Assembly: GCA_003216235.1 (NCBI GenBank)
Contig: QCJE01000002.1
Span: forward strand, 1-64,000
DNA length: 64,000 bases
Direction: 5' to 3'
From: Pelagibacteraceae bacterium AG-404-P07
Lineage (GTDB): Bacteria; Pseudomonadota; Alphaproteobacteria; Pelagibacterales; Pelagibacteraceae
Both the position numbers and the translations under genes were made by a program. Below, piece by piece: positions 15,450 through 24,374 of the stretch; within the stretch, counting starts at the first letter, position 1; every line of letters starts with the position of its first letter. The notes below the pieces were generated by a model, which had not been told where the DNA came from, made no database searches, and worked only from the letters and a program-made list of their open reading frames with translations.

Positions 15450-15715
15450 AAATAAAATTGGAATTATTCGGAGCTAGTAGAGATTTTAGTGACAAAGATT
15501 ACTTGGAACTTGAAGTTCAAGATAAAGCTTCAATGAGTGATTTGCGTAATGAGATTATTAAATATATAGATAAAAATTTTCAAGGTAATGAAAACTTTAT
15601 CAAAGTTGTAAAATCTTCATCATTTTGTTCAGAAAATAATGAAATAATTAGCGACAATTATAAAATCACAAAAGATCAAAAGATTGGTATTATACCTCCT
15701 ATCGGAGGAGGTTAA
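15446..15715 (+). CDS. moaD: Molybdopterin synthase small subunit
   Basis: 89 residues with a ubiquitin-like beta-grasp fold. The C-terminal Gly-Gly ('IPPIGGG') becomes the thiocarboxylate that donates sulfur to cPMP. Slightly longer than the usual ~81. It overlaps the thioesterase stop by four bases and moaE by one, showing tight coupling with its partner subunit. Confidence 0.92.
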   Translation: MKIKLELFGASRDFSDKDYLELEVQDKASMSDLRNEIIKYIDKNFQGNENFIKVVKSSSFCSENNEIISDNYKITKDQKIGIIPPIGGG

Positions 15716-16167
15716 TGCTTCATACAAAAATTGTAGATTCAAAAAAAGAGAAAATACTTCACTCTAATGCTGAAAAATTTATTAAAAATTCTAAATTTGG
15801 AGCATCAATTTATTTTTTAGGCACTGTCAGAAATATTAATGACAATAAGACAGTAAAAGGAATTACATATGATAGTCATGACGAAATGGTAATCAAAAGT
15901 TTTGAGGAGATTTACAATGAAGCAGATCAAAAATTAGATATCAAAGACAAAGCTGTATTTATCGAACATGCTAAAGGGCACCTTAAATTAGGTGAGATAA
16001 GTATTATTATCGCAGTTGCTTGTAAACACCGTGATCAAGCATATGTCCTATCAAGATATATTATTGAAGAAATAAAAAAAAGATCTCCGATTTGGAAGAA
16101 AGAACATTATGAAAATGAAGAAAGTGAATGGTTAAAAGGAAATCCAATATCTAATGAAAAAATTTAA
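15715..16167 (+). CDS. moaE: Molybdopterin synthase catalytic subunit
   Basis: Converts cPMP to molybdopterin together with MoaD. Recognisable by 'FLGTVRN', 'YDSHDEM', 'HAKGHLKLGE' and the catalytic-lysine region 'IIEEIKKRSPIWKKE'. 150 residues is standard. Its last 14 bases overlap the start of msrP, so production of a Mo enzyme is directly coupled to cofactor synthesis. Confidence 0.94.
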   Translation: MLHTKIVDSKKEKILHSNAEKFIKNSKFGASIYFLGTVRNINDNKTVKGITYDSHDEMVIKSFEEIYNEADQKLDIKDKAVFIEHAKGHLKLGEISIIIAVACKHRDQAYVLSRYIIEEIKKRSPIWKKEHYENEESEWLKGNPISNEKI

Positions 16168-17053
16168 ACATTCTGAAATTACACCTGAAAAAATTTATAA
16201 TAAAAGAAGATCATTTATTAAATCTATGGGTTATGGTTTGGGTGCGCTAACTTTAAGTTCAGTACCTTTAATCAATTCTAAAGCCAGTAATTTTAATGAG
16301 CCAACTAGCTATCAGGACATAACCACATATAATAATTACTATGAGTTTGGCACTAGTAAGAGCGATCCGCACAGAAGAGCAAAAAATTTTACCACAAAAC
16401 CTTGGAGTGTAAAAATTGAAGGTGAAGTTGAAAAATCGTTAGAACTTTCAATTGAAGAAGTTTTAGCTATTAAATCTGAAGAAAGAATTCTTAAACTTAG
16501 ATGCGTTGAAGGTTGGTCTATGGTTATTCCATGGTTGGGTTTTTCATTAAGTGAATTGCTTAACAAAGTGGAGATTAAACCAACTGCAAAATTCGTTGAA
16601 TTTGAAACAATTTATAATCCAGAGGAAATGGTTGGCCAAAGATATCCAGTTTTAAACTGGCCCTACATTGAGGGTTTAAGACTAGATGAAGCAATGCATC
16701 CTCTTACAACTGTTGTAACAGGTTTATATGGTAAACCTTTGCCTAATCAAAATGGAGCTCCTCTAAGAATATTCATTCCATGGAAGTATGGATTTAAAAG
16801 TGCGAAATCAATTGTAAAAATTAGATTAACTAAGAATATGCCAAACACTGCCTGGAAAAATGCTTCACCAAGAGAATATGGTTTTTATTCAAATGTAAAT
16901 CCTGAAGTTGATCATCCAAGATGGTCTCAAGCAACTGAAAGGGTAATTGGAGAAAGTATATTAGCTCCAAGAATAAAAACTTTAATGTTCAATGGTTATG
17001 GAGATGAAGTAGCTAATCTTTATAGCGGTATGGATTTAAAAAAAAATTATTAA
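16154..17053 (+). CDS. msrP: Protein-methionine-sulfoxide reductase, molybdenum subunit
   Basis: Periplasmic Moco enzyme (YedY) that repairs oxidised methionine in exported proteins. A Tat signal appears at residues 18-30 ('RRSFIKSMGYGLG'). The Mo-binding Cys is in 'LRCVEGWSMVIPWLG', nearly identical to the E. coli motif, and 'PWKYGFKSAKSIVKI' is the other hallmark. The 299-residue length fits a little below the family norm of ~330. It precedes its membrane partner msrQ by six bases. Confidence 0.94.
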   Translation: MKKFKHSEITPEKIYNKRRSFIKSMGYGLGALTLSSVPLINSKASNFNEPTSYQDITTYNNYYEFGTSKSDPHRRAKNFTTKPWSVKIEGEVEKSLELSIEEVLAIKSEERILKLRCVEGWSMVIPWLGFSLSELLNKVEIKPTAKFVEFETIYNPEEMVGQRYPVLNWPYIEGLRLDEAMHPLTTVVTGLYGKPLPNQNGAPLRIFIPWKYGFKSAKSIVKIRLTKNMPNTAWKNASPREYGFYSNVNPEVDHPRWSQATERVIGESILAPRIKTLMFNGYGDEVANLYSGMDLKKNY

Positions 17054-17059
17054 AGTAAA

Positions 17060-17641
17060 TTGAGAAACTATTTTAAGCCTGCTGTTTTCTTTTTATCACT
17101 TTGGCCAATTTACATAATTACTTATCAATTATTTAATAATAAATTAGGTCCTGAACCAGTCGATAGGATCATAAATCATTTTGGAGAATGGACTTTGATC
17201 TTTATTCTTTTAACTCTTTCAATGACACCACTTAGAAAAATTACAAAATCATTAGAATGGATTAAATTTAGGAGAATGCTTGGACTGTTTACCTTTTTTT
17301 ATGCATCGATACATATGCTTAGTTATGTTGGACTTGATTATAGATTTGATTTTGAACCATTAATTAATGATGTCTTAAAAAAGAAATTTGTATTTATTGG
17401 TTTCTCTGCTTGGCTTTTATTAATACCATTAGCAATTACTTCATCAGATAGAATGACAAAACTTTTAAAACAAAATTGGAAAAAACTTCATAGGTTAATT
17501 TATGTAATCTCAATTTTTGGAGTATTACACTTTATTTGGTTATCCAAAACAATATTCTTTAAACCACTTATTTTTTTAATAATTTTAATTATTCTTTTAC
17601 TTTTTAGAATTAACTTTAATAAATCAAGTTCTAAAATCTGA
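17060..17641 (+). CDS. msrQ: MsrQ haem-binding membrane subunit
   Basis: Inner-membrane b-haem protein (YedZ) that passes electrons from the quinone pool to MsrP. It has 193 residues and six hydrophobic helices. Conserved histidines lie in 'FYASIHMLSY', 'KLHRLIYVI' and 'GVLHFIWL'. The start is TTG, matching where YedZ proteins begin. Its last 18 bases overlap the convergent mocA-like gene, so transcripts from the two strands are antisense to each other at their ends. Confidence 0.92.
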   Translation: MRNYFKPAVFFLSLWPIYIITYQLFNNKLGPEPVDRIINHFGEWTLIFILLTLSMTPLRKITKSLEWIKFRRMLGLFTFFYASIHMLSYVGLDYRFDFEPLINDVLKKKFVFIGFSAWLLLIPLAITSSDRMTKLLKQNWKKLHRLIYVISIFGVLHFIWLSKTIFFKPLIFLIILIILLLFRINFNKSSSKI

Positions 17642-18199
17642 GGCTATATCAAAGTCTTTAAAAGATTTTACACTACTTGTTTTAATAAACTTTGTTCTAT
17701 TCTTAAGTCTTTTAACCATAAATTTTGCACCAAATTTACCTTTAATATTTTTAAATTTCTTTGTAAGTGAAATATCAAAACCAATCGGATTACCTATCTT
17801 ATTCTTAAATCTTAAGACATGAACTAGATATATTTTTGATTTAATTGATTTATAAATCTTATTAATATCTGATGTCTTAATAAATGGCATATCTGATTGA
17901 ATGATAATAAATCCTTTATCATTTCTAGATACTTTTTTTAAACCAGCTTTAATTGATGATGCCATACCTTTTTTATAATTTTTGTTATAAATAAAAATAT
18001 TTTTTTTGTTTTTTTTAATAATTTTTTTTACTTCTTTATGTTGATGACCAAGAACAATGATGACTTTATTAACTTTGCTTTTGTGTAATGCATTTAATGA
18101 ATGATTTATTAAAGGTATTTTTTTATATAACTTAATTAATTTATTTTCAAATTTTAATCTCTTAGATTGACCGGCGGCAAGCAAAATTGCTTTAATCAT
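17624..18199 (-). CDS. mocA: MobA/MocA-like molybdenum cofactor nucleotidyltransferase
   Basis: 191 residues with the nucleotidyltransferase signature 'LLAAGQSKRLKFENKL' and the metal-binding 'QSDMPF'. MocA attaches CMP to molybdopterin for xanthine-oxidase-family enzymes, whereas MobA attaches GMP. The cox-like operon that it ends is the xanthine-oxidase family, so a MocA (MCD) role is preferred by context. SorA and MsrP need no nucleotide. The four-base overlap with xdhC fits co-translation. The assignment between MobA and MocA is inference. Confidence 0.85.
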   Translation of the reverse strand: MIKAILLAAGQSKRLKFENKLIKLYKKIPLINHSLNALHKSKVNKVIIVLGHQHKEVKKIIKKNKKNIFIYNKNYKKGMASSIKAGLKKVSRNDKGFIIIQSDMPFIKTSDINKIYKSIKSKIYLVHVLRFKNKIGNPIGFDISLTKKFKNIKGKFGAKFMVKRLKNRTKFIKTSSVKSFKDFDIASDFRT

Positions 18200-18876
18200 T
18201 TTTTGTAAGTTTCCGAAACTAATTGGGCTATAATTGATAATGCTATCTCGGGTGCAGATCTTCCACCTAACTTAATTCCAATCGGCCCATGAATTGAATT
18301 AATTTGATCATCACTAAAACCTGCTTCTTTTAATCTTTGACATCTATTCTCGTGAGTTTTTTTACTTCCAAGAGCGCCTATATAATAAAATTTTTTATTT
18401 AAAGCATGTTGTAACGCAGGATCATCAATTTTTGGATCGTGAGTTAAAGCAATTAAAGCTGTATTTTCATTTGTTTCAATTTCTTTGAAAGCTTCATCTG
18501 GCCATTTGTTGATTATTTTCATATCAGGAAATCTTTGTTCAGATGCGAAATAACCTCTAGGATCAATTATAGAAATTTCAAAATTTAAACTCTTTGCAAA
18601 ATCTACCAGGTATTGTGCAATGTGAACTGCTCCAACCACAATTACTTTTATTGGTAATATGTATGTCTCAACAAAAATTTCGGAATTTTCAATTACTCCA
18701 TTTTTTTTTGATTTAAAAAATTCATTAATTTGATTTAAATAAACATGCATTTCTTTACTTAATGGTTTATCTTTTTCAAAAATTTCACTTTCTCCAGTTT
18801 TAAGATTAGTAATTATTGCAAATTCAGATTTATTTTTCTTTTTTTCAATAATTGATTTTAATGTTTGTAATTTCAT
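18196..18876 (-). CDS. XdhC-family Mo-enzyme maturation factor, Rossmann domain part
   Basis: 226 residues: a lead segment of about 75, then the NAD-like Rossmann domain ('VVGAVHIAQYLVDFAKS', 'IIDPRGYFASEQRFP'). The XdhC closing block is 'GALGSKKTHENR' to 'GRSAPEIALSIIAQL'. XdhC proteins bind sulfurated Moco and load it into xanthine-dehydrogenase-family enzymes. Here the domain is a separate gene whose ATG overlaps the stop of the N-terminal-domain gene by one base, i.e. a genuine split, not a frameshift. Confidence 0.88.
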   Translation of the reverse strand: MKLQTLKSIIEKKKNKSEFAIITNLKTGESEIFEKDKPLSKEMHVYLNQINEFFKSKKNGVIENSEIFVETYILPIKVIVVGAVHIAQYLVDFAKSLNFEISIIDPRGYFASEQRFPDMKIINKWPDEAFKEIETNENTALIALTHDPKIDDPALQHALNKKFYYIGALGSKKTHENRCQRLKEAGFSDDQINSIHGPIGIKLGGRSAPEIALSIIAQLVSETYKK

Positions 18877-19205
18877 TAATTAACTTGTTCTAAATAGACG
18901 GCGATTTCTCCACCACAAGCAAGGCCTACTTCCCAGGCACTTTCGTTTGAAACTTTAAATTCTATTTTTTTACAAGGTTTATTGTCTTTAATAAGACCAA
19001 TGCATTCTCTTACAACTGCTGACTCTACACATCCTCCTGAAACAGAACCTGAGAAGTCTCCCTTCTCATTAACTATCATTCTACTACCAACTTGTCTTGG
19101 AGAAGATCCCCAAGTTTGAATTACTGTAGCTAGGACAACTTTTTGATTAGCTTTTACCCAGTCGTTTGCTTCTTCTAAGATTTTTTCATCAAATGAATTT
19201 TTCAT
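18876..19205 (-). CDS. XdhC/CoxI-family N-terminal domain protein
   Basis: 109 residues carrying only the XdhC_CoxI N-terminal domain. The core is 'WGSSPRQVGSRMIVNEKGDFSGSVSGG' seen in two pieces, ending with 'CVESAVVREC'. A late Cys-Gly-Gly ('LACGGEIAVY') is also conserved in the family. It works with the Rossmann half encoded next, loading the cofactor into the CoxL-type enzyme upstream. It sits 21 bases after coxM in the same transcript. Confidence 0.88.
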   Translation of the reverse strand: MKNSFDEKILEEANDWVKANQKVVLATVIQTWGSSPRQVGSRMIVNEKGDFSGSVSGGCVESAVVRECIGLIKDNKPCKKIEFKVSNESAWEVGLACGGEIAVYLEQVN

Positions 19206-19226
19206 TTGGTGAAATATAAATCTTAA

Positions 19227-20012
19227 CTAACAACCTTCAACAGCTTTTTTTGCGTATAGCGATACCAAATTAGCTCTGTATTCTGCAGACGCATGCATAT
19301 CAGAATTCATACCCGAAGATTTTACTTCCGTACCTTCAATCGCTGATACTGAAAAATTAGAGCTTAATTTTTTTGATAAATCTTTATCAATATAAACACA
19401 AGATTTTGCCCCTGTTACAGCAACATTCACATCTTTTTTGTGTTTTGCAACAAACACTCCAATTATTGCATATCTTGATGCTGGGTTTGGGTGTTTTTGA
19501 TAATCAGCTTTTTCTGGAATTTGAAACTCTACAGCTTCCACAAGTTCTCCACTTTTTAAGGCAGTTTCAAACATTCCTACAAAAAACTTTTCTGCATCTA
19601 TCTTTCTTTTATTGGTATGAATAACTGCGTTAAGTGCCATACAAGCAGATGGGTAACAAGCTGAAGGATCATTATTTGAAATTGATCCTCCAATAGTTCC
19701 TCTATTTCTCACTTGAGCATCACCAATATTTCCAGCTAACTTTGCAAGAGCAGGAATAGCCTTTTTAACATCTTTTGATGCAGCAACTTCTGCATGTTTA
19801 GTGGTAGCCCCTATCGTTACAGACTTTCCACTTACTTTGATGCCTGATAATTTTTTAATATTTTTTATATCAATTATATCTTTGTAGCTAGCTAATCCTA
19901 ATTTCACAGAAGGAATAGTTGTCATTCCTCCTGCTAAAAAAGCAGAATTAGAAGAAGCTAACTTTGAAGCATCTTTAACATCTTTTGGTGCGTGATAATT
20001 AAATGATTTCAT
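19227..20012 (-). CDS. coxM: CO-dehydrogenase-like FAD subunit (CoxM)
   Basis: Medium subunit that carries FAD and passes electrons out of the complex. FAD-binding motifs 'LAGGMTTIPSVKLGLA' (residues 26-41) and 'RNRGTIGGSISNNDPS' (about 111-126) are both clear. The C-terminal CO_deh_flav_C domain is present, and the length of 261 is slightly short of the usual ~285. Gene order S-L-M, read from the coding strand, is that of form II rather than form I (M-S-L) operons. Confidence 0.9.
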   Translation of the reverse strand: MKSFNYHAPKDVKDASKLASSNSAFLAGGMTTIPSVKLGLASYKDIIDIKNIKKLSGIKVSGKSVTIGATTKHAEVAASKDVKKAIPALAKLAGNIGDAQVRNRGTIGGSISNNDPSACYPSACMALNAVIHTNKRKIDAEKFFVGMFETALKSGELVEAVEFQIPEKADYQKHPNPASRYAIIGVFVAKHKKDVNVAVTGAKSCVYIDKDLSKKLSSNFSVSAIEGTEVKSSGMNSDMHASAEYRANLVSLYAKKAVEGC

Positions 20013-20021
20013 ATTTTCCTC

Positions 20022-22400
20022 CTATGCTGCTTTAGCGTTTGATTTTTTCATTGTCTTACAAGCTTTCCAAACTTTTTCAGCTGTTGCTGGCATTGAAATT
20101 TCTTGACCACCCAATGCATCTATAACTGCATTCATTACTGTTGGCGGTGAAGCAATCGCACCTGCTTCTCCACAACCTTTAACTCCTAAAGGATTTGATG
20201 TTGCGTGAGTGCAAGTGAAACCTAAGTTAAACTCAGGAAAATTATCAGCTCTTGGCATTGTATAATCCATATATGAAGCAGTCATTAGCTGTCCTGTTTC
20301 ATCATATTGAGTATTTTCATGCAAAGCCTGTCCTATTCCTTGAGCAATTCCTCCATGAACTTGTCCCTCAACGATCATTGGATTTACTATTCTTCCAAAA
20401 TCATCAACGGCAGTATATTTTTCAACTTTTACATTTCCAGTATCAGGATCTATTTCTACTTCACAAATATGTGAGCCTGCTGGAAAAGAAAAATTTGTTG
20501 GATCAAAAAAAGAAGACTCTATTAACCCTGGTTCATCACCCTCTGGTATTGGTGATTTCATTTCATCTCTTTGTCCAGGTAGATAACAAGCGAAAGCAAC
20601 TTCACCTATAGTCTTTTTCTTGTTAGACTTAATTGCAACGAACTCTCCATTTTTGAATTCAATTTCATCCAAATTTACTTCAAGCATTTTTGCTGCAACT
20701 CTTTTACCTTTTTCTACAATCTTTTTACAAGCATTTACAATTGCAATACCACCTACTGTTAATGATCTTGAACCATAAGTCCCCATTCCAAATGTTCCTT
20801 TATCGGTATCACCATGAACAACATCTATATTTTCCATTGGTACACCTAACTCATCAGCTGCAATCTGTGCAAAAGTAGTGTCATGACTTTGACCATGACT
20901 GTGAGCACCAGTAAATACTGATATCTGTCCTGTTGGATTAAATCTTACTTCAGCAGACTCCCAAAGTCCTACTCCACAACCTAAAGACATAACTGCTGCA
21001 GATGGTGCAATACCACATGCTTCAAAATAAGATGAAACACCTATTCCTCTTAGTTTTCCATTAGCTTCAGATTGTTTTCTTCTAGCTTCAAAACCAGCAT
21101 AATCTGCCATCTGTTTTGCTTTTTCTAAACCAGCAACATAATCACCAGAGTCAACTGTGTGCACTAGTGTTTGTTTAAACGGAAACTGAGTAGGAAAATT
21201 TTTCATTCTTATTTCAGTTTTGTCCATACCTAATTCCATTGCAGCTTTTTCAACTAATCTTTCAATTGTATAAGTTGCTTCTGGTCTTCCAGCACCTCTG
21301 TAAGCATCTACTGGAGCAGTGTTAGTATATACTGCTTTAACATTAGAATATGCAGCAGGAATAACGTAAACACCTGTGGCGCAAGGACCAAATAAATAAG
21401 TGGGCGTAACTGTTCCGAAAACTCTTGCATAAGCACCTAAATTTGCAATAGTTTCATTTTTAAATCCCAAAAACTTACCATCTTTAGTTACAGCAAGTTC
21501 TGCATGTGTAACGTGGTCTCTACCATGAGTGTCGGTTAAAAATGACTCTGTTCTTTCTGCGACCCATTTAATTGGTCGTTCAATTTTTTTTGAAGCCCAG
21601 CTACATACTATCTCTTCATTATAAACATTAATTTTAGAACCAAATCCACCACCAACATCTGGTGCAACAACTCTTAATTTATTTTCAGGCGCAACGCCAC
21701 CAAATGCTGACATTACTAATCTGGACAAGTGTGGATTCTGACTTGTTGTATATAAAGTAATTTCCTCTGATGCTGTATTATAATCTACAACACAAGCTCT
21801 TGGTTCCATTGCATTAGGAACAAGTCTATTGTTTATTAAATCAACTTTAATAATTTTATCAGCTTTAGCAAAAGCTTCATCAACTGCTTTTCTATCTCCA
21901 AGCAACCAATCATAACAAAGATTTTTATCTACACCGTCATGAATAGCATCGCTTTTCATTGCATCAGCTGGATCAACCACAGCTTTTAAAACTTTGTAAT
22001 CAACTTTTACTTTTTCAGCACCTTCCTTAGCTTCATCTAAAGTTTCAGCAAAGACAACTGCAATAGGCTCACCTACGAAGTTAGCAACATCTTTCGCTAA
22101 AGGTGGGTTTGCGGGAACTTTCATTTCAGATCCATCTTCACTTCTTATTGCCCAACCAGCAATCAAACCTCCAATTTTATCTTCAGCTATTTCTTTACCA
22201 GTTAATACAGCAACAACTCCTGATGATTTTAAAGCCTTTGAGGTATCTACACTTTTAATCTTTGCTCTTGCGTGTGGAGATCTAACAAACACTGCATATG
22301 TCTGATTAGCTATATTAATATCTGCTGTATATCTTCCTTTTCCTTGTAAAAATCTTGTATCTTCTTTTCTTTCTACTCTAGATCCAACTAAACTTGCCAT
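20022..22400 (-). CDS. coxL: Form II CO-dehydrogenase-like molybdenum large subunit (CoxL)
   Basis: The 792-residue catalytic subunit of a xanthine-oxidase-family hydroxylase. The active-site loop reads 'AYRGAGR' (residues 366-372), the form II signature. Form I enzymes proven to oxidise CO have AYXCSFR with the Cu-binding Cys, which is absent here. Mo-cofactor motifs 'GGGFGSK' (250-256) and the catalytic-Glu region 'GCGEAGAIASPP' near the end are present. Its physiological substrate is therefore unproven: possibly a small aldehyde, N-heterocycle or other C-H hydroxylation rather than CO. It is encoded between coxS and coxM with short spacers. Confidence 0.92.
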   Translation of the reverse strand: MASLVGSRVERKEDTRFLQGKGRYTADINIANQTYAVFVRSPHARAKIKSVDTSKALKSSGVVAVLTGKEIAEDKIGGLIAGWAIRSEDGSEMKVPANPPLAKDVANFVGEPIAVVFAETLDEAKEGAEKVKVDYKVLKAVVDPADAMKSDAIHDGVDKNLCYDWLLGDRKAVDEAFAKADKIIKVDLINNRLVPNAMEPRACVVDYNTASEEITLYTTSQNPHLSRLVMSAFGGVAPENKLRVVAPDVGGGFGSKINVYNEEIVCSWASKKIERPIKWVAERTESFLTDTHGRDHVTHAELAVTKDGKFLGFKNETIANLGAYARVFGTVTPTYLFGPCATGVYVIPAAYSNVKAVYTNTAPVDAYRGAGRPEATYTIERLVEKAAMELGMDKTEIRMKNFPTQFPFKQTLVHTVDSGDYVAGLEKAKQMADYAGFEARRKQSEANGKLRGIGVSSYFEACGIAPSAAVMSLGCGVGLWESAEVRFNPTGQISVFTGAHSHGQSHDTTFAQIAADELGVPMENIDVVHGDTDKGTFGMGTYGSRSLTVGGIAIVNACKKIVEKGKRVAAKMLEVNLDEIEFKNGEFVAIKSNKKKTIGEVAFACYLPGQRDEMKSPIPEGDEPGLIESSFFDPTNFSFPAGSHICEVEIDPDTGNVKVEKYTAVDDFGRIVNPMIVEGQVHGGIAQGIGQALHENTQYDETGQLMTASYMDYTMPRADNFPEFNLGFTCTHATSNPLGVKGCGEAGAIASPPTVMNAVIDALGGQEISMPATAEKVWKACKTMKKSNAKAA

Positions 22401-22422
22401 TTTTATTTTTCCTTTCGTTAAA

Positions 22423-22884
22423 TTACATTTTTGTTGCAGCTTCTTTTACTGCAGCGACAATATTTTGGTAACCTGTACATCTACAGATATTACCTTCTAG
22501 CCATTCTCTAATTTCTTGGTCACTTGGATTTTTTTTAGTCTGAAGCAAATCAACTGCACTCATAACCATGCCTGGTGTACAATATCCACATTGTAATCCA
22601 TGAGTTTTTTTGAATGCTGCTTGCATTGGATGAAGCTTCCCATCTTTAGCTAAGCCTTCAATAGTTGTTACTTTAGATCCTTCAATATCTGCTGCTAACG
22701 TAGAACAACTTTTTATTGATTTACCATTTACATGAACTACACAAGCACCGCATTGGCTCGTATCACATCCAACATGTGTGCCTGTTAAATTTAAATTATC
22801 TCTTAAAAAAACTGATAAAAGTGTGTGGTCTGGAACCTCTTTGCTGACCTTTTTACCATTTACTTCTAATGTTACTTTTGTCAT
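22423..22884 (-). CDS. coxS: CO-dehydrogenase-like 2Fe-2S small subunit (CoxS)
   Basis: 153 residues with two [2Fe-2S] domains. The plant-ferredoxin-type N-terminal cluster is '[15 protein letters not shown]' plus a fourth Cys. The C-terminal helical cluster is '[10 protein letters not shown]' and '[10 protein letters not shown]'. It relays electrons from CoxL to FAD in CoxM. The ATG at 22884 is preferred over the TTG one codon before, as AAGGAG sits about eight bases upstream. It follows a 127-base gap that contains a TATAAT box. Confidence 0.94.
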   Translation of the reverse strand: MTKVTLEVNGKKVSKEVPDHTLLSVFLRDNLNLTGTHVGCDTSQCGACVVHVNGKSIKSCSTLAADIEGSKVTTIEGLAKDGKLHPMQAAFKKTHGLQCGYCTPGMVMSAVDLLQTKKNPSDQEIREWLEGNICRCTGYQNIVAAVKEAATKM

Positions 22885-22906
22885 CAAGTGTCTCCTTCCT
22901 GATTAG

Positions 22907-22912
22907 ATTATA
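22907..22912 (-). promoter_or_regulatory. Putative -10 box of the cox operon
   Basis: On the minus strand a perfect TATAAT lies 23 bases before the coxS ATG, with an AAGGAG ribosome site between. No TTGACA-like -35 is seen at 16-18 bases. Instead there is a direct repeat TACTT-N6-TACTT immediately upstream. This is compatible with an activator-dependent promoter. It would separate coxSLM from the coxG gene behind it. Confidence 0.4.
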
Positions 22913-23011
22913 AGTACACCACAAGTAATATGGAGAAGCAATTACTAATTTAATATCATTTCTACTTCTACTAGAAATTTAAATTCTATTTATTAAGATT
23001 TTTCTAAGTTT

Positions 23012-23590
23012 TTAAAAAAACGAATAAACCAAAATTGCTAAGATTGCCACAACACCAGCGTAAATTAAAATTTTTTGATTTTGTTTTTTAGGTTTAACTT
23101 CGGTTGTTTGGTCGACTTTTTCTTCAGACATCTGTTCGCTAGATGAACTGTCGTCAGTTGAAATCAATTCTGAAAATTTACCAAAAAATATATCCGCCAT
23201 TTTCTTTGCTGTCATATCTATTAATCTAGATCCAACCTGTGCAATTTTTCCACCAACATTCGCCTCAACTTCATAAATAAGATTAGTTCCATTTTCATGA
23301 TCCTCTAATTTAACTTTTGCTTCACCTGATGCAAAACCAACTGGGGAATTGCCAGAGCCAGTAATTTTATAGCTGTTAGGTGGATTAAGATCAGTAAGCT
23401 CAATATCACCTGTAAAACTAGCATTAAAAGGACCAATTTTATTTGTAGCCGTAGCGGTAAACTCTGTATCAGAATTTTTCTTAAATTCCTCACATCCAGG
23501 TATAGCTTTTTTTAAAATTTCAGGATCATTTAATGCTTCCCATACTTTTTGTTTAGATAAATTAATTTGATAGGATCCAGAAAGTTTCAT
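23012..23590 (-). CDS. coxG: CoxG-family SRPBCC protein with C-terminal membrane anchor
   Basis: 192 residues. The N-terminal ~145 form the CO-dehydrogenase subunit G (SRPBCC/START-like) domain, opening 'GSYQINLSKQKVWEALNDP' and closing with the helix 'VGSRLIDMTAKKMADIFF'. A charged linker and a single membrane helix (about 173-191, 'ILIYAGVVAILAILVYSFF') follow. CoxG is thought to anchor the CO-dehydrogenase to the inner face of the membrane. It is first in the minus-strand run but separated from coxS by 127 bases. Confidence 0.9.
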   Translation of the reverse strand: MKLSGSYQINLSKQKVWEALNDPEILKKAIPGCEEFKKNSDTEFTATATNKIGPFNASFTGDIELTDLNPPNSYKITGSGNSPVGFASGEAKVKLEDHENGTNLIYEVEANVGGKIAQVGSRLIDMTAKKMADIFFGKFSELISTDDSSSSEQMSEEKVDQTTEVKPKKQNQKILIYAGVVAILAILVYSFF

Positions 23591-23613
23591 ATGATATTTA
23601 TATATAAAATTTT

Positions 23614-23859
23614 ATGGATGATAAAACAAAAAAAGAATTACAGTCTGCAACTTTTGATAGATTAATAAATCATCTTCGGGAGAGGAAAGATGTTCAAAAC
23701 ATAGATTTAATGAATCTTGCAGGATTTTGTAGAAACTGTTTGTCAAAATGGTATCGAGAAGAAGCGGAAAAAAAAGGAATTACTATTTCAGATCCTGATT
23801 CAAGAGAGCATGTTTATGGAATGCCTTATTCAGAATGGAAAGATAAATACCAAAAATAA
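23614..23859 (+). CDS. DUF1244-family small protein
   Basis: 81 residues that fit the DUF1244 family of proteobacteria throughout. The pattern is 'ATFDRLINHLRERKDVQNIDLM', then 'GFCRNCLSKWYREEA', and a final 'YGMPYSEWKDKYQ'. The CxxC in 'CRNC' might bind a metal, but the function is unknown. It is a lone plus-strand gene starting 24 bases from the divergent coxG, and its stop abuts the convergent moaB with no base between. Confidence 0.9.
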   Translation: MDDKTKKELQSATFDRLINHLRERKDVQNIDLMNLAGFCRNCLSKWYREEAEKKGITISDPDSREHVYGMPYSEWKDKYQK

Positions 23860-24360
23860 TTATTTCTCTTTTAATCTTGGAAATAACTCAACAAAATTAC
23901 AAGGTTTATGGTTAACATCTAACTGATGTTTTAAAATTCCATCCCATGCATCAGTAACACCACCAGATGAACCTGGTAAAGCAAAAACATATTTTCCATT
24001 TGATAAAACAGCACAAGCTCTTGATTGTATAGCTGAAGTTCCAACTGTTTTTAAACTTATATTTCTGAATACTTCCCCAAAGCCAGGAATATGTTTATCT
24101 GCAATTTCATCTAATGCTTCTGGAGTTATATCTCTTCCAGTTAAGCCCGTTCCACCTGTTGTGATGATAGTATCAATTTTTTCATTTTTAAGCCACTCTT
24201 TTAGTATTATAACTATTTCATCTTTGTTATCTTTGCATATTTTTCTATCAATTAAGTTATGATTAGCTTCTTTAATTTTATTAACTAAAATTCCACCAGA
24301 TTTATCATTATCAATCGTCCTGGTATCTGTTACAGTTAGTAGTGCAATATTTATTTTCAT
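23860..24360 (-). CDS. moaB: Molybdenum cofactor biosynthesis protein B / adenylyltransferase
   Basis: 166 residues of the MogA/MoaB fold with the motifs 'TDTRTIDNDKSGG', 'ITTGGTGLTGRDITPEAL' and 'ALPGSSGGVTDAWDGIL'. It adenylates molybdopterin ahead of molybdate insertion. No moeA is visible in the window, so that final step must be encoded elsewhere. Its gene is set apart from the main moa operon but stays inside the molybdenum region. Confidence 0.9.
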   Translation of the reverse strand: MKINIALLTVTDTRTIDNDKSGGILVNKIKEANHNLIDRKICKDNKDEIVIILKEWLKNEKIDTIITTGGTGLTGRDITPEALDEIADKHIPGFGEVFRNISLKTVGTSAIQSRACAVLSNGKYVFALPGSSGGVTDAWDGILKHQLDVNHKPCNFVELFPRLKEK

Positions 24361-24374
24361 AAAATTTTATTTGT

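Noticed and set aside
18196-19205. Frameshift in xdhC
   Set aside because: The halves share a TAATG junction and the second has its own N-terminal segment, so this is a natural split.
19373-20878. Open frames on the plus strand within the cox genes (for example 20252-20611 and 20690-20878)
   Set aside because: They are antisense to well-supported coxM and coxL, low in complexity (His/Leu-rich) and have no ribosome sites.
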